The notes: a model not told the origin generated them from the letters alone. 64,000 nucleotides of DNA from Protea cynaroides (GCA_028583415.1 CM053275.1:9549208-9613207), one strand, 5' to 3'; shown: positions 36,353 through 48,490, counted from the stretch's first letter. Numbers and translations: made by a program.

Positions 36353-36365
36353 GCTCTGATACCAA
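36353..36365 (-). promoter_or_regulatory. tRNA-iMet primer binding site of E1
   Basis: On the minus strand TTGGTATCAGAGC lies two bases after the LTR end TGTGACA. TGGTATCAGAGC matches the 3' end of initiator tRNA-Met. Confidence 0.9.
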
Positions 36366-36367
36366 GT

Positions 36368-37833
36368 TGTCACACCCCAATTCTGCACTGTTCAGAATAG
36401 TGTGATGAACCGCTAGCAAAGCAACGGTTCAACCAGGATCTCGAGTAGGCTATATCCGTGTTATCTAAACTCCCATACATAATCAGAGTAAATACACAAT
36501 AGCGGAAGTCTTATAATAAAATGAACTGAGAATCTACTGTGATATTAAAATTAAAATAGTAAATTATTCTGTATCAACTGAGACATAAATAAATATCAAA
36601 TACATGTCTTTATTAAATCCAAATAAAGAAACCTAAGAAAATATCTAATCGAATACACATGAGTTGCACTCGCAAGAGGAGGCATGTGTATCTACTTCAG
36701 CTTCAGCTTCCAACGTCGCTACGTTCCCGTATGCTGGAGCATTCATATAGTCTTCAACGGTATAACCTGCATCATCAACTAAAATATTCGACGTTGATGG
36801 GTGAGCACACATCATGGCTCAGTGAGTAAACAAAACAATGCAACATTACATATGCATGCAATCAATTCATATCTTTGGTCTGGTTTAAAGTTTACAATAT
36901 GCAATAGAAAGGTTTAGGTAGTCAAAGGTCGCATTTATTGACCCCGCCTCTATACACAAGTGTGTGACGCCGCCCGAAGGTAACGTTTATCGTCGACTCA
37001 CAAGCACCCAATCATGAACATTATATAACAAAGGTTAACGTTTATTGCTATATAGTGCCATACCAACACGTAAGCCCCTGTTGGCGAGGGCTGCAAACTG
37101 GGCTCGCAACTAACCAATCCTAATGCCAAAAGTGTATCCAAGGCCTCACCCCAAAGATCCCTCAGAATGTCCATAGAGATAGAGCTAAGGCCCCCCGGTA
37201 GAGTTAGAGACTACAAGGACCGAGACCACCTCCCCTGATACTCTACGACATAATAATTCTACTAAAGTAATGGCGATACGACGATGCTAATGCACAAGAC
37301 TTGAGTTAGAGATAGAGCTAAAGTGCTGAGACCCGCCAAAGGTTAACGTTTATTGACGTTCTCATCACACGTCCCCTGATACTCGCTCACATCATGTACA
37401 CCAACCACACACATACAATCACATGCCTATTCCTATCATCATCACCATCATGTTATAAACAATAAAATAAATATGCATGAACAAATAATAAAAATATTGG
37501 ATGACATGTTGTATGCATATTACAAACATCTTCGCATAGAATCAAGCATGGCATTAGACTCAAGAAAATAGAAAATAGTTTGTTATTAACCAATTAGTTT
37601 AGAGTTCTGTTTCCTCACCTTAGCTTGCTAATAGATACTTTTCCAAGCTTTATAATCACCTTTATATTGTTATTGTATTGCTAGAAGACCTAACAAAGTC
37701 GATAGAATTTAATTAGAATTAATTCTGAATTTAAAAACTATTCTGTTAACTGAGGGTCGGAGGTAGGGTCGGAGTCATGATTGACCCTGGGTGTGACCCT
37801 CCCCAAACTCTGAACTTCCCGAACACTGAGGGG
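36368..37833 (-). repeat. 5' LTR of E1, truncated
   Basis: It matches 26686-28150 closely, with small differences, then breaks inside a GGGTCG-rich patch near 37826-37833. The promoter end of the LTR is missing. Confidence 0.85.
36645..36773 (-). CDS. Conserved 43-codon LTR frame, copy 3
   Basis: It encodes DAGYTVEDYMNAPAYGNVAT through ASSCECNSCVFD and stop. Confidence 0.45.
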   Translation of the reverse strand, partial: DAGYTVEDYMNAPAYGNVATLEAEAEVDTHASSCECNSCVFD

Positions 37834-38053
37834 GTCGCACACCCAGCTAGGCAGGGTCGGACCCCCCAAGATAGAAAGTCAGACCCTGAGTTTTTAACCG
37901 AGGGTCGGACATTTTAGAACCAGGGGTCGATGGGATCTATGACCCCCTCATCGACCCCCAGTCTGTCGACAGAAACTGCGATTTGGAAACTTTCTAAATA
38001 TCAATGGGATTCTTTCCTAATCTCAATGGGACTTATTTTTAGAGTTTCTACTC

Positions 38054-38062
38054 TATAAATAG
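38054..38062 (+). promoter_or_regulatory. TATA box of the inverted LTR
   Basis: TATAAATAG follows TTTCTACTC. The predicted donor TCTCAG|GTATGG is about 145 nt downstream, at 38206. Confidence 0.65.
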
Positions 38063-39554
38063 GACGTCTCTAAGTTTCTTTCACTCCTTTGAGAACCCTA
38101 ATTGGATTGAAAGAAAGAGAAGAGAAGGAAAAGAGAAAGAGAAGAGAAGGAAAGTGGAGAAGAAGATCAAAGAGAAGGCTTTAGAGAACCAAGCCTAATT
38201 CTCAGGTATGGATACTATCTCCACGTAATTCTACAGACCTTAGAATGGATAGTGAAGAGGGAATGATCTAGGAGAAACCTAAATCATCCATCCATGATTA
38301 GGTTTTCATGGAAAACCATGGGGGAAATCATAAAAATCATATAGGTGAATGAACTACGGTTCTAAACCATAGAACATGTGTGGAATGGATTGTAGAAGCA
38401 AGCCATAGGACCCCAAACACGAAGGAATGGACTGAAGGATAAAAATTTGACGAAACCCACAGGGGGTCGCACGGGGGGTCGATGGCCAATCGACCCTACC
38501 AGACCCTAACAATCGACCCCCAGTGTTTGGGAAGTCCAGACTGTGGGTGGTCGCACCCAAGGTCGATGGAACTCCGACCCTGGCATCGACCCCCAGTTAA
38601 CAGCATGTTTTTTAAAGTCTGAATTAATTCTAATTAAATTCTATCGACTTGATTAGGTCTTCTAGTGATATAATATCGATATATAGTTGATTCCTAAAGC
38701 TTGAAAGAGGACCTACGATCAAATAAAGGTGAAGGAACAAGACCTAAACTAATTGGTTAATAATAAACTGTTTTACTCTTGAGTCCAATGCCATGATTGA
38801 TTTTATGCGTGTATGATTGTTATGTGCATTCAACATGTCATCCAATATTTTTATTATTACTGTTCATGTATATTTAATTATTATTTATAACATGATGATG
38901 ATGATGATGATAGGAATAGGCATGTGGATGTATGTGTGTGGTTGGTGTGCTTGATGCGAGCGAGTATCAGGGGGAGGTGTCCTAGACGGGGCCTCAGCAC
39001 TCTAGCTCTATCTCTAACTCAAGTCTTGTCCACTGACATCGTCGTATCGCCATTACCTTAGCAGAATTATTACATCGTAGGGTATGAGGGGAAGTGGTCT
39101 CAGACCGTGTAGTCTCTGACTCTACCGGGGGCTTTAGCCCTATCTCTATGGACGTATTGAGGGATGCTGGGGTGAGGCCTTGGATACACTGATTGGCATT
39201 AGGATTGGTTAGTTGCGAGCCCAGTTTGTGAGCCCTCGCCAGTAGGGGCTTATGTGTTGGTATGGGCAACGGGTACAACAATAAACGTGACCTTTGTGTG
39301 TACATTGTCCATGGTGGGTGCATGTGGGTCGATAATAAACGTTACCTTTGGGCGGCTTCACACACTCGTGTATAGAGGTGCGGCGTCAATAAACGTGACA
39401 TTTGGTCACCTATCCTTTCTATAGCATATTGCAAACTTATTTACCAGACCAAAGATATAAATTGAATGCATGCATATGTATGTTGCATTGTTTTGTTTGT
39501 TCACTGAGCCATGATGTGTGCTCACCCTCTCGACGTCAAATATTTTTAGTTGAT

Positions 39555-39683
39555 GATGCAGGTACTACAGTTGAAGAATATATAAATGCTTCGGTGTATG
39601 CGCGTGTTGCTGCAATGGAAGTTGAAGACTTGGAGGATACGCATGACCCCTCATGCGAGTGCAACTCAGGCGTATTCTATTAG
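39555..39683 (+). CDS. Conserved 43-codon LTR frame, copy 4
   Basis: It encodes DAGTTVEEYINASVYARVAA through DPSCECNSGVFY and stop. One of the three Cys is Gly here. It is preceded by ATTTTTAGTTGAT. Confidence 0.45.
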   Translation, partial: DAGTTVEEYINASVYARVAAMEVEDLEDTHDPSCECNSGVFY

Positions 39684-39887
39684 GATTTTATTTGAATTTA
39701 TAGAAGGATGTAAGTTCTCAGTTCATTTACTATAAGACTTCCGTTATTGTGTATTTATTCTGATTATGGTTGTGGATGTGCATGGTTTTATTTTTAATGG
39801 ATACCGCCTATTAGAGATCATGATTGAACCGTTGGTTTATTAGCGGTTCATCACACTGTTCTGAATGGTGCAAAATTGGGGTGTGAC

Positions 39888-41059
39888 ATGAACAATAATA
39901 ATAGCTGAAAGTAAAGGATGACATGCAATATGCACAAACACCAATCCACATATTCTTTGTTATTACAACAGTTTACTGTCCATTACTTATTAGGGTTTAG
40001 GTCCGATTCCCTTACCTGATGCTCGTTCTATAGCTTGCTCCACGTCACAAGATCCAAACGTGCTATCACAAAGTCCTACATAATATTAGGGTTCAATTAG
40101 AATAGTTTCTTAGGGTTTACGTTGGTCAGAAACCAACGAGGTTACAAAATTACACTCACAGAGCTGACCGATTGCATGTACCGGTCGCAGCTCTGTGAGG
40201 AAACTGGCGACCGGTATGGTCAGCTGGTCCCCACAGGCTACTCCCCGAGAGGTACCTATCGCAGTACCGGTCGCATGACCTGCGACTGGTATGGTCGATC
40301 GGTATGTCTCCAGAAGACCATACACTTGGTTTTTTCGACTGTCGTCGATCATTCTCTATTGATTCCAGGGTTCCTCCTATATATTCTAAGTCTGAGCTTT
40401 GAGTTAGAGTTGTTTCCAACTCCACTCAAGTCTAGATTTGATGGTATTCATCCTAGAACTCGAATCTAGGGTTTATCGACTAAATTAGGGTTTGACGACA
40501 AAATAGGGTTTAGGTCAATACCTTCTTTGCATGGTATTGATCCAAACAACCCATCCATCATAGAGTCATAATGTGAGAGGAAAGGTTTAAGCACTTACCG
40601 TCGACTGGCGTAAGGTGTGCGTCGTCGAACGGCAACGGCGGCTCTTCTTCTTCTTCCTAGCTCCTTCTCCTTCTCCAATCTCCTTCTCCTCTCTAGGGTT
40701 TGTGAGGATTAATGGAAGGGATTCTAGGAGGCTTAGAGGGGTTTAAATAGGCTAGGAATTAGGTTTAGGAAGTCTCTCAGGATTAGGAAAGTCTTAGGAT
40801 TCGGAATTGGGAAAGTGGGACCCGTAGAGATCCAATTCCGGATCTTGGTAGTCTGCTACGCAGACCATACCGGTCAATCGGTACCATAGATCGGTACCAT
40901 CGACCAGTATGAATGAAATTCATACTTCAGTTGGTCTGTTTGGTCCGATTTTGTACCTGATTGTCATCCGCTCGTCCCGTCTGGCCTGGTGATGATCGAA
41001 AGACCTGTTACGACATGAAATCAAGGTTTAGATCGGATTCACGGAGTGCGGGTCTTACA
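39888..41059 (-). repeat. 3' LTR of E2, truncated
   Basis: It matches 47313-48490 closely. It begins at TGAACAATAATAATAGC, cut by the inverted LTR, and ends GGGTCTTACA. ACCGGTC/GACCGGT-rich patches lie at 40165-40310 and 40855-40915, on either side of a TATA-like TATTTAAAC (40741-40750, minus). Confidence 0.85.
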
Positions 41060-41150
41060 ACTCCCCCACCCTTAAAAGAAATTTCGTCCCCAAAATTTGC
41101 ATGTAGGTCTCACAACTCCCCCACCCTTAAAAGAAATTTTGGCCTCGAAA
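41060..41150 (-). promoter_or_regulatory. Duplicated polypurine tract of E2
   Basis: ACTCCCCCACCCTTAAAAGA occurs twice, at 41060 and about 41115, with each copy preceded by a TCTTACA- or TCTCACA-like LTR end. On the minus strand each gives AAGGGTGGGGGAGT. Confidence 0.75.
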
Positions 41151-44100
41151 TTTAAACGTACCTTGATCGTCGAAAAGGTTAGGGTACTCTTTTCTCATCG
41201 CGCTCTCCTCCTCCCAAGTAATTTCTTCGACATCTTGGCTTTTCCAATGCACCTTCACATAATGGATATCCTTGCTTCGAAGTTGTTGTACCTTTTGGCT
41301 TGAGAGCATCACAGGTACCACTTCAAATGTTAAGTCCTCTGTCAAGTCTGGGAGGTCTGTTGTCAAGATATGCAATGGATCTTTGACATACTTCTTCAAT
41401 AATGATACATGGAACACATCATGAACGCTTGAAATAGATGGTGGTAGAGCCAATTGATATGCCACATTACCACGTCTGGACAATATCTCGTATGGTCCCA
41501 CATACCTGGGGCATAGCTTCCCCTTCTTACCGAACCGTTTCAAACCTCGCACCGGTGATATCTTCAAGAATACCTTGTCACCCACTGCAAACTCTAGATC
41601 TCGACGTCGATTATCCGCATAGTGCTTCTGTCGAACTTGAGCTGTCTTCACTCTTTCCTTGATCTGATCAATCACTCGACAAGTTTCTTCAACGAACTCC
41701 GGTCCTATAATTCTTCTTTCTCCCACCTCATTCCATAACAGAGGTGTATGACACTTCTTCCCATTGAGTGCTTCATATGGAGCCATTTGGATTGTAGCCT
41801 GGTAGCTGTTGTTAATAGCAAACTCGATAAGCGATAGCTTCTCGTCCCAAGCTCCTTTGAAATCTAATGCACAAGCTCGGAGCATATCTTCTAAAATTTA
41901 AATAGTTCGTTCTGACTGCCCGTCCGTCTGAGGGTGAAAAGCCGTACTAAACTTCAACTTTGTTCCCATGGCTTTCTGTAAACCTTCCCATAACTTTGAT
42001 GTAAAACGGGGATCTCTGTCAGATACTATACTCTCTGGGATGCCATGAAGTCTGACTATATTATCTACATATAGTTTGGCCAGCTTCTCCATGGTATACT
42101 GAGGTCTGACCGCAATGAATCGAGCTGTCTTGGTAAGTCGATCGACTATAACCCAAACTGCATCTACCGACCTAGGTGTCAAAGGTAGGCCGGTGACAAA
42201 ATCCATTGTGATACAATTCCACTTCCATGCAGGTTCCGATAATGGTTGTAGTAAACCTGCAGGTCTCTGCCTTTTCGCTTTAACTTACTGGCAATTCAGA
42301 CATTGGATTATGAAACGAGCTATATCTGCTTTCATACCCCTCCACCAATATAATCTTCTTAAATCATGGTACATTTTGGTGCTTCCTGGATGTACCGAGT
42401 ATGGAGTGTAATGAGCTTCTGTCATAACTCGATCTCTGATATTTAAGTTCTCACTCTCAGGTATACATAATCGTCCATGATACCTGAGTACCTTGTCTGA
42501 ATCCAAGGTAAAGTCAGGATTAATGTTACCCTTCTCTAGGTCTTCTTGTACCGTCTTGAGGTGTGGATCCTGTAGGATTGCTACTTTGACCTCATCTATG
42601 AGATTCGATGAGATCGTTAAGGCTGCGAACATCAATGTAAACTTATGAATTAAGTCCTGTTCCACTGGATCTCTTGCACTCTCTATTATATACTCTTCAT
42701 CATTCTCTATTGAGCTCGAGGCTGCAGCACATAAGGTAGCATTTGTACTTGGTCCTGCCTCCGATCTCAATGCCCACTTTCTGCTTAAGGCGTCAGCCAC
42801 AACATTTGCCTTACCCGGATGGTACTGAATGTCACAATCATAATCTTTTAATAACTCCAGCCATCTCCGCTGTCTCATATTCAGGTCCTTCTGAGTGAAA
42901 AGATATGTTAAGCTCTTGTGATATGACTTAATCTGAAACTTTTCACCGTAAAGGTAATGTCTCCAAGTCTTGATTGCATGTATAACCGCTGCTAACTTCA
43001 AATCATGTGTAGGATAATTCTTTTCATGCTCTTTCAACTGTCTTGATGCGTAGGCAATCACCTGTTCTCCTTGCATTAATACACATCCAATACCCAACCC
43101 TGAAGCATCTGTATATAAGGTAAACGATAAGCTTGGTGCTGGGATGGTCAAGATAGGTTCAGAGACTAGTCTTGACTTCAAAGTCTGAAAGCATTTCTTG
43201 CACTCATCTGACCATATAAATTTCTCTCCCTTCTTAGTCAGTCGGGTAAGTGGAACGGCGATCCTTGAGTAGTCTTCCACGAATCTTCTGTAGTAACCAG
43301 CCAATCCAAGGAAACTATGAATCTCCGCAACTGATTTTGGTGCTTCCCATCCTACTATAGCAGCTATCTTACTTGGATCTATCTTGATACCGTCTTCAGA
43401 TACTACATGGCCCAAGAAAGCCACCTCCTTCAGCCAAAATTCACACTTCTTAAACTTGGCATAAAGCTTCTCCATTCTCAACCGTTGTAGGGCTGCTCTC
43501 AAATGCGTTGTTTGAGCCTCCCTATCCTTTGAGTAGACCAATATGTCATCGATGAATACGATGACCGAAGTGTCCAACATGTCATGAAACACTCGGTTTA
43601 TCAGTTCCATGAACGACGCTGGGGCATTGGTCAACCCGAACGACATAATTAGAAACTCATAATGCCCATACCTTGTCCTGAAAGCAGTCTTTGGAATATC
43701 TCCGGCCTTGATCTTCAATTGGTGATACCCTGATCTGAGATCAATCTTCGAGAAAACCTTTGCACCCTGTAACTGGTCGAATAGATCATCGATCCTAGGC
43801 AAAGGATACCGATTCTTGATGGTTAACTTGTTCAGCTCTCGGTAGTCAATACATAACCGTACACTACCGTCCTTCTTCTTGACGAACAATACAGGTGCTC
43901 CCCATGGTGATATGCTTGGTCGTATGAAACCCTTATCTAGCAATTCTTGTAACTGGGTCTTCAACTCCTTTAATTCTGTAGGGGCCATCCTGTACAGTGC
44001 TTTAGACACTGGTGCCGACCCTGGTATTAGGTCTATCACGAACTCTATAGCCCTGTCTGGAGGTAGACCTGGGAGATCCTCTGAAAACACATCTGAAAAC

Positions 44101-44602
44101 TCTCGTACCACATCTAGATCTTCCATCCTCGGCACCTCAGCAGTGATGTCGACAACAGACACTAAGTACCCCACTCCTCCCTTCTCTAAGCATCTCTTAG
44201 CTTTTAGGGCTGATAAGATCAGCTTCCGCTTCCTAGGTAACTTGGTCCCGGTGAAGCTAAACTCTTTTCCTTTCTCGTCTTTAAGCACAAGCTTCTTTTC
44301 ACCACATAATAAGCTGGCTGAATGCTGGCCTAACCAATCCATTCCCAAGATGACGTCAAAGTCTGTCATCTCGAGTTGAACCAGATTAGCTTCTAAATCT
44401 CGTCCATCAATGCTAACTGTACATGGTCCAAAATATTTGTTCAACGCCACTTCGACTCCTAATGGGGAGCAAATTATCAAGCTTGGGTTTAGATGCTTGA
44501 CAGGTAATTCCATTCGTTTCCCGAAAGAAATAGAAACAAAGGAGTGCGTGGCACCAAAGTCAAAGAGTACTCTGGCAGGTATACCAGCTATATTTACAGT
44601 TC
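41127..44602 (-). pseudogene. E2 pol: protease-RT-RNase H-integrase-chromodomain, two stops
   Basis: One frame runs from the predicted acceptor (44603) to the stop at 41127. Protease has LFDFGATHSF, where the usual DSG is DFG, so activity is doubtful. RT has VRLCIDYRELNKLTIKNRYP and FIDD. RNase H has YTDASGLGIG. Integrase has the HHCC finger ending CLNC, then MDFVTG, VSDRD and DGQSERTI. The tail VKVHWKSQDVEEITWEEESA is chromodomain-like. Two in-frame TAA stops interrupt integrase, one after CLNCQ (42285-42287) and one after SERTI (41898-41900). Apart from these it is open for almost 1160 codons, so it is fairly young. Confidence 0.9.
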
Positions 44603-44681
44603 CTGAAATTAATTATCCCTTAGTTCTACATGCTCACACACAATAAAATAGTAAGCTAGATAGGAAGGGATAGAATCATAC
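44603..44681 (-). other. Predicted gag-pol intron in E2 (79 nt)
   Basis: The donor GTCACTG|GTATGATT and acceptor TTAATTTCAG|GAACTG join SPDVVTG to TVNIAGIPARVLFDFG in phase 1. Confidence 0.6.
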
Positions 44682-45645
44682 CAGTGACCACATCAGGTGA
44701 TGCGGCTACCTCTTCAGTAGTGACTGCAAATACCTCTCCTTGTTGTGGAGGTTGTTTCTTAGGTAGAGTGCAGGTCTTTGCAATATGACCCAATTGCTGA
44801 TAGTTGAAACATTTAATGTTTGAGTTTTTTCCGACGAACTATGGCGGTGGTGGTGCGGTAGTGTTTCTTATAGGCACCATGGTGGACTGAGCCCTGTATG
44901 GGCGGAAGGATCTATTATTACCACCCCCTGAAGTCTCAGTAGCCGGTCTCTTCAGTCCCCTGTTCTGAGCAAAGAAACTGTCCTTTTGACTTGATTCAAT
45001 CACTCTGGCAACCTGTACAGCCTCATTGTATACCTTCTTTTCCAGACCCGAGATGTGCTCTCTAATGCTCCCTCGTAATCCCATAGTGAATCTATGAGTC
45101 TTGGTTTCATCTTCTTGCATACTTGTCGGGGCGAAGAAAAATAGCTCTTCGTACCTTTGCTGGTAAACATCCACAGTAGACTGAGACTGCTGTAGGTTGA
45201 GGAATTCTTTCTCCATCTGATCTTTAAAGCTCTTCGGAAAATATTTATCGAAGAAAGTTCCCTTGAATATAGCCCAATTGATCTGAGTGTGTTTTGTCTC
45301 CAAATATGCCTGTGTAGAATTCCACCAAGCGTTTGCATCCTCTTTTAGCAGGTGCGTAGCAAACAGCACTTTCTCATCCTCTGTACATGTCATTAGACAA
45401 AAATTCTTCTCCATCTCAACAACCCATTGTGCAGGCCACAACGGTTTCCCCGGTTACCCTGTGAAAGTAGGGGGTTTCAACTTCAAAAACCTATCCACTG
45501 CTCGGCTCAGATCGTGCTGCCCCTGTGTATTCATTCCATACCATGGTGGTGGGTACGGGTAGACTCCGTGATAGGCAGACGACGATGGAAATTGGTGTGG
45601 TGGTTGTATATTCTGTCCTTGGCCCATCGGCCCAAAGCTACACAT
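44682..45645 (-). pseudogene. E2 gag, N-terminus deleted, two stops
   Basis: It keeps the capsid region (DRFLKLKPPTFTG, LLKEDANAWWNSTQAYLETK, YFPKSFKDQMEKEFLNLQQS) and a zinc knuckle whose second Cys is Tyr (CFNYQQLGHIAKTC). An in-frame TAA lies at 45454-45456 and a TAG at 44839-44841. The conserved tail GEVFAVTTEEVAASPDVVTG leads to the predicted donor. The N-terminal region and start were lost in the deletion that meets the antisense gene remnant. Confidence 0.85.
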
Positions 45646-45654
45646 ATGCAGCGG

Positions 45655-45851
45655 GAACCATCTCAGCCTCCTCCCGACACCAGATGGGTATGTTCACAGA
45701 GATCAGGGACGCTCAGCGTGAGATGAGCCGTAACTTGGGGCACTTGGCTCGCAACCTTAGAGTCACTCAGGATCAAGTGCACTGGCTTAGGGTCGCTTAT
45801 GAGCGGGATTATGTTGCTGACCCTATTCCTCCTAGGCCCCCAACCCCATGA
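45655..45851 (+). pseudogene. C-terminal remnant of the E2 antisense gene
   Basis: FTEIRDAQREMSRNLGHLAR, VTQDQVHWLRVAYERDYVAD and PPRPPTP correspond to the last ~60 residues of the E1, E3 and E4 antisense proteins (EIREAQR..., TRVYAEDYDRDREAPPP). It shows that family 2 once had the gene too, in the same antisense orientation. Confidence 0.75.
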
Positions 45852-45894
45852 TAGTCTTCTTATTTTTCCTTTCTTCAGAGTACAGTTTTATAAT

Positions 45895-45926
45895 AGGATA
45901 ACTGTCCGGCTTGTGGACCGTATCCT
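45895..45926 (+). ncRNA. Conserved hairpin after the antisense gene, E2
   Basis: AGGATA pairs with TATCCT, where E1 has AGAGTA and TACTCT, so two base pairs have changed on both sides. The inner stem is GTCC/GGAC. Confidence 0.65.
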
Positions 45927-46163
45927 GTAGCACTTTTTAAATTATCACTCTTGAATGTTTTAATAGTAATTTATGATTTTTGCCTATCTAGAGCATGTGC
46001 ATTTATTAATTCCATGTTTAGTATAATATATTATGCTCTTTCTTATATAGTCTCAGGTATCAAACAATGCTTAAGGTGTGTTCTTATTAAAGCTTTCAAT
46101 TTTTTCTATCTCAGTTCATCGACTTAGTTAAGTGCAACATGGTCTGTTGGACAGAGCCCGAGA

Positions 46164-46176
46164 GCTCTGATACCAA
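46164..46176 (-). promoter_or_regulatory. tRNA-iMet primer binding site of E2
   Basis: TTGGTATCAGAGC on the minus strand, two bases from the LTR end. Confidence 0.9.
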
Positions 46177-46178
46177 GT

Positions 46179-48490
46179 TATCACACCCCAATTCTAAACC
46201 AACCAGAATGGTGTGAGTGAACCATCATTGAACCAACGGTTCACACCAGGATCTCAATAAGACCGTGTCCACTTATACAAACCATCGCACATAACCACAA
46301 TCAGAATATAATAAATACAGTGGAAGTCTTTAAATAAATGAACTGAGTATTCTATTGATAAATTTAAATAAGTATTCAATTATCCAAATTCCAATCTTAG
46401 TTAAATATCCTTACATCACTTTAATAAAATAAATGAAACAAAAAAAATAAAATCAAAGGTACACGCAGAAAAGGCACTCGCATGAAGCGTCATGCTCGTC
46501 CTCTCCTGCTTGCACATCCAGAGCAGCAACACCTCCATACACCGAAGCGTTCACGTAGTCGTCCACCGTGTAACCTGCATCAACATCTAAAATGGTGTGT
46601 ACACAAAGGGTGAGCTCACAACTTAGCTCAGTAAGACAATCAGACAGTGTATCAATATTATATGCATGAGTAACAATCATTTTATGTTGTGGTCTGGTTT
46701 AAGTTTACAATGTGCTATAGAAAGGTTCGGAGGCCGCCTCACCTCTATACACGAGTGTGTAGCATCGCACAGTAGATCACACTACCACCGACCCACATGA
46801 AACCATCATGGAATAGAGATAGAGCTAAGGCATCCACTACCTCCCCTGATACTCCATCCATACCAATACATAAGTCCCTACTGGCTAGGGCTTGTAAACT
46901 GGGCTCGCAACTAACCAATCCTATATGTCATCACTGTAGGCTCTATCCCAGCACAGCTCCCTACGGCATAAAGATAGAGCTAGAGCGTGGTGGCCAGGTC
47001 GGAGACCACAGTGCCACGACCTCCCCCTGATACCCTACCCGCACCAAGCATACTAAGACAGAACAATACGCAAGTAGACTCTATCCCAACATCACTCCCT
47101 ACGGCATAGAGATAGAGCTAGAGCGTGGTGGCCAGGCCGGAGACCACAGTGCCACAACCTCCCCCTGATACCCTACCCGCACCAAGAATGCTAAGACAGA
47201 ACACTACAAAAAGGTGCCAGTGTGAGGAATGGTCCTAGACCCCAGGCCCTTTCCATTCCACACACCAACGAAAACAATCACATGTCTAGCAATCACATCC
47301 TAGCATAGCGAGTATGCATGAACAATAATAATAGCTGAAAGTAAAGGATGATATGCAATATGCACAAACACCAATCCACATATTCCTTGTTATTTATAAA
47401 AGTTTACTGTCCATTACTTATTAGGGTTTAGGTCCGATTCCCTTACCTGACGCTCGTTCGATAGCTTGCTCTACGTCGCAAGATTCAAACGTGCTATCAC
47501 AAAGTCCTACATAATATTAGGGTTCAATTAGAATAGTTTATTAGGGTTTATGTTGGTCAAAAACCAACGAGGTTACAAACTTACACTCACAGAGCTGACC
47601 GGTTGCATGTACCGGTCGCAGCTCTGTAGGGAAACTGGCAACCGGTATGGTCAGTCGGTCCCCACAAGCTACTCCCCGAGAGGTACCGATCGCAGTACCG
47701 ATCGCATGACCTGCAACCGGTATGGTCGACCGGTATGTCTCCAGAAGACCATACACTTGGTTTTTTCGACTGTCGTCAATCATTCTCTATTGATTCCAGG
47801 GTTCCTCCTACACATTCGAAGTCTGAGCTTTGAGTTAGAGTTGTTTCCAATTCCACTTAAGTCTAGATTTGATGGTATTCATCCTAGAACTCGAATCTAG
47901 GGTTTATCGACTAAATTAGGGTTTGATGGCAAAATAAGGTTTAGATCAATACCTGCTTTGCATGGTATTGATCCAAACAACCCATCCATCATAGAGTCAT
48001 AATGTGAGAGGAAAGGTTTAAACACTTACCATCGACTGGTGTAAGGCGTGCGTCGTCGAACGGCAACGGCGGCTCTTCTTCTTCTTCCTAGCTCCTTCTC
48101 CTTCTCCAATCTCCTTCTCCTCTCTAGGGTTTGTGATGATTAATGGAAGGGATTCTAAGAGGCTTAGAGGGGTTTAAATAGGTTAAGAATTAGGTAAAGG
48201 AAGCCTCTTAGGATTAGGAAAGTCTTAGGATTCAGAATTGGAAAAGTGGGACCTGCAGAGATCCCATTCCAGATCTTGGTAGTCTGCTGCGCAGACCATA
48301 CCGGTCGACCGGTACCATAGACCGGTACCATCGACCGGTATGAATCAAATTCATACTTAAGTTTGTCTGTTTGGTCTGATTTCGTACCTAATTGTCATCC
48401 GCTCGTCCCGTCTGGCCCGGTGATGATCGAAAGACCTGTTACGACATGAAATCAAGGTTTAGATCGGGTTCACGGAGTGTGGGTCTTACA
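46179..48490 (-). repeat. 5' LTR of E2, 2312 bp (family 2)
   Basis: The plus strand runs TATCACACCCC to GGGTCTTACA. A TATA-like box is at 48173-48182 (minus). A GTAAGTG donor-like site at about 48013-48019 ends the first transcribed segment. ACCGGTCGACCGGTA-type palindromes lie at 47595-47735 and 48295-48345. GATAGAGCTAGAGCGTGGTG is duplicated at 46973 and 47111. Confidence 0.88.
46453..46581 (-). CDS. Conserved 43-codon LTR frame, copy 5 (family 2)
   Basis: It encodes DAGYTVDDYVNASVYGGVAA through DASCECLFCVYL and stop. It differs from the family-1 copies mainly at third codon positions. Confidence 0.5.
   Translation of the reverse strand, partial: DAGYTVDDYVNASVYGGVAALDVQAGEDEHDASCECLFCVYL

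Larger units (their letters stand above)
26686..37833 (-). mobile_element. Tekay-like Ty3/gypsy element E1
   Basis: Minus-strand order is 5' LTR (36368-37833, truncated), tRNA-iMet primer site, antisense gene, gag, pol, polypurine tract, 3' LTR (26686-28985). It is inserted in the LTR at 25484-26685. The right LTR is cut where an inverted LTR begins, so no target duplication can be checked. Gag, pol and the antisense gene all carry disruptions. Confidence 0.85.
37834..39887 (+). repeat. Family-1 LTR in opposite orientation, 5' end missing
   Basis: It ends AATTGGGGTGTGACA at 39887 and matches the E4 LTR (56154-58433) from about 56280 onward. It abuts the E1 LTR head-on at about 37830 and interrupts the E2 LTR on the right. 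It carries a TATA box, a donor-like site and the 43-codon frame. Confidence 0.85.
39888..48490 (-). mobile_element. Tekay-like Ty3/gypsy element E2 (family 2)
   Basis: Minus-strand order is 5' LTR (46179-48490), primer site, remnant of the antisense gene, gag, pol, duplicated polypurine tract, truncated 3' LTR (39888-41059). Pol is nearly intact apart from two stops. A deletion joins the middle of gag to the end of the antisense gene at about 45646-45660. The right LTR end abuts Tat integrase. Confidence 0.85.

Noticed and set aside
40110..40469. Frames of 80-116 codons in family-2 LTRs (also at 47541-47900)
   Set aside because: They overlap CCGGT palindrome patches, differ in frame and ends between copies, and show no codon-level conservation like the 43-codon frame.
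43879..44379. 166-codon plus-strand frame opposite E2 pol
   Set aside because: A shadow of the pol frame, not seen as a conserved protein in E1 or E4.
25484..48490. A single clean insertion of one element into the Tat element, bounded by TGTCACACC and GGGTCTTACA
   Set aside because: Flanking bases (ACTGT and GCTAC) do not match as a target duplication, and the LTRs inside come from different elements.
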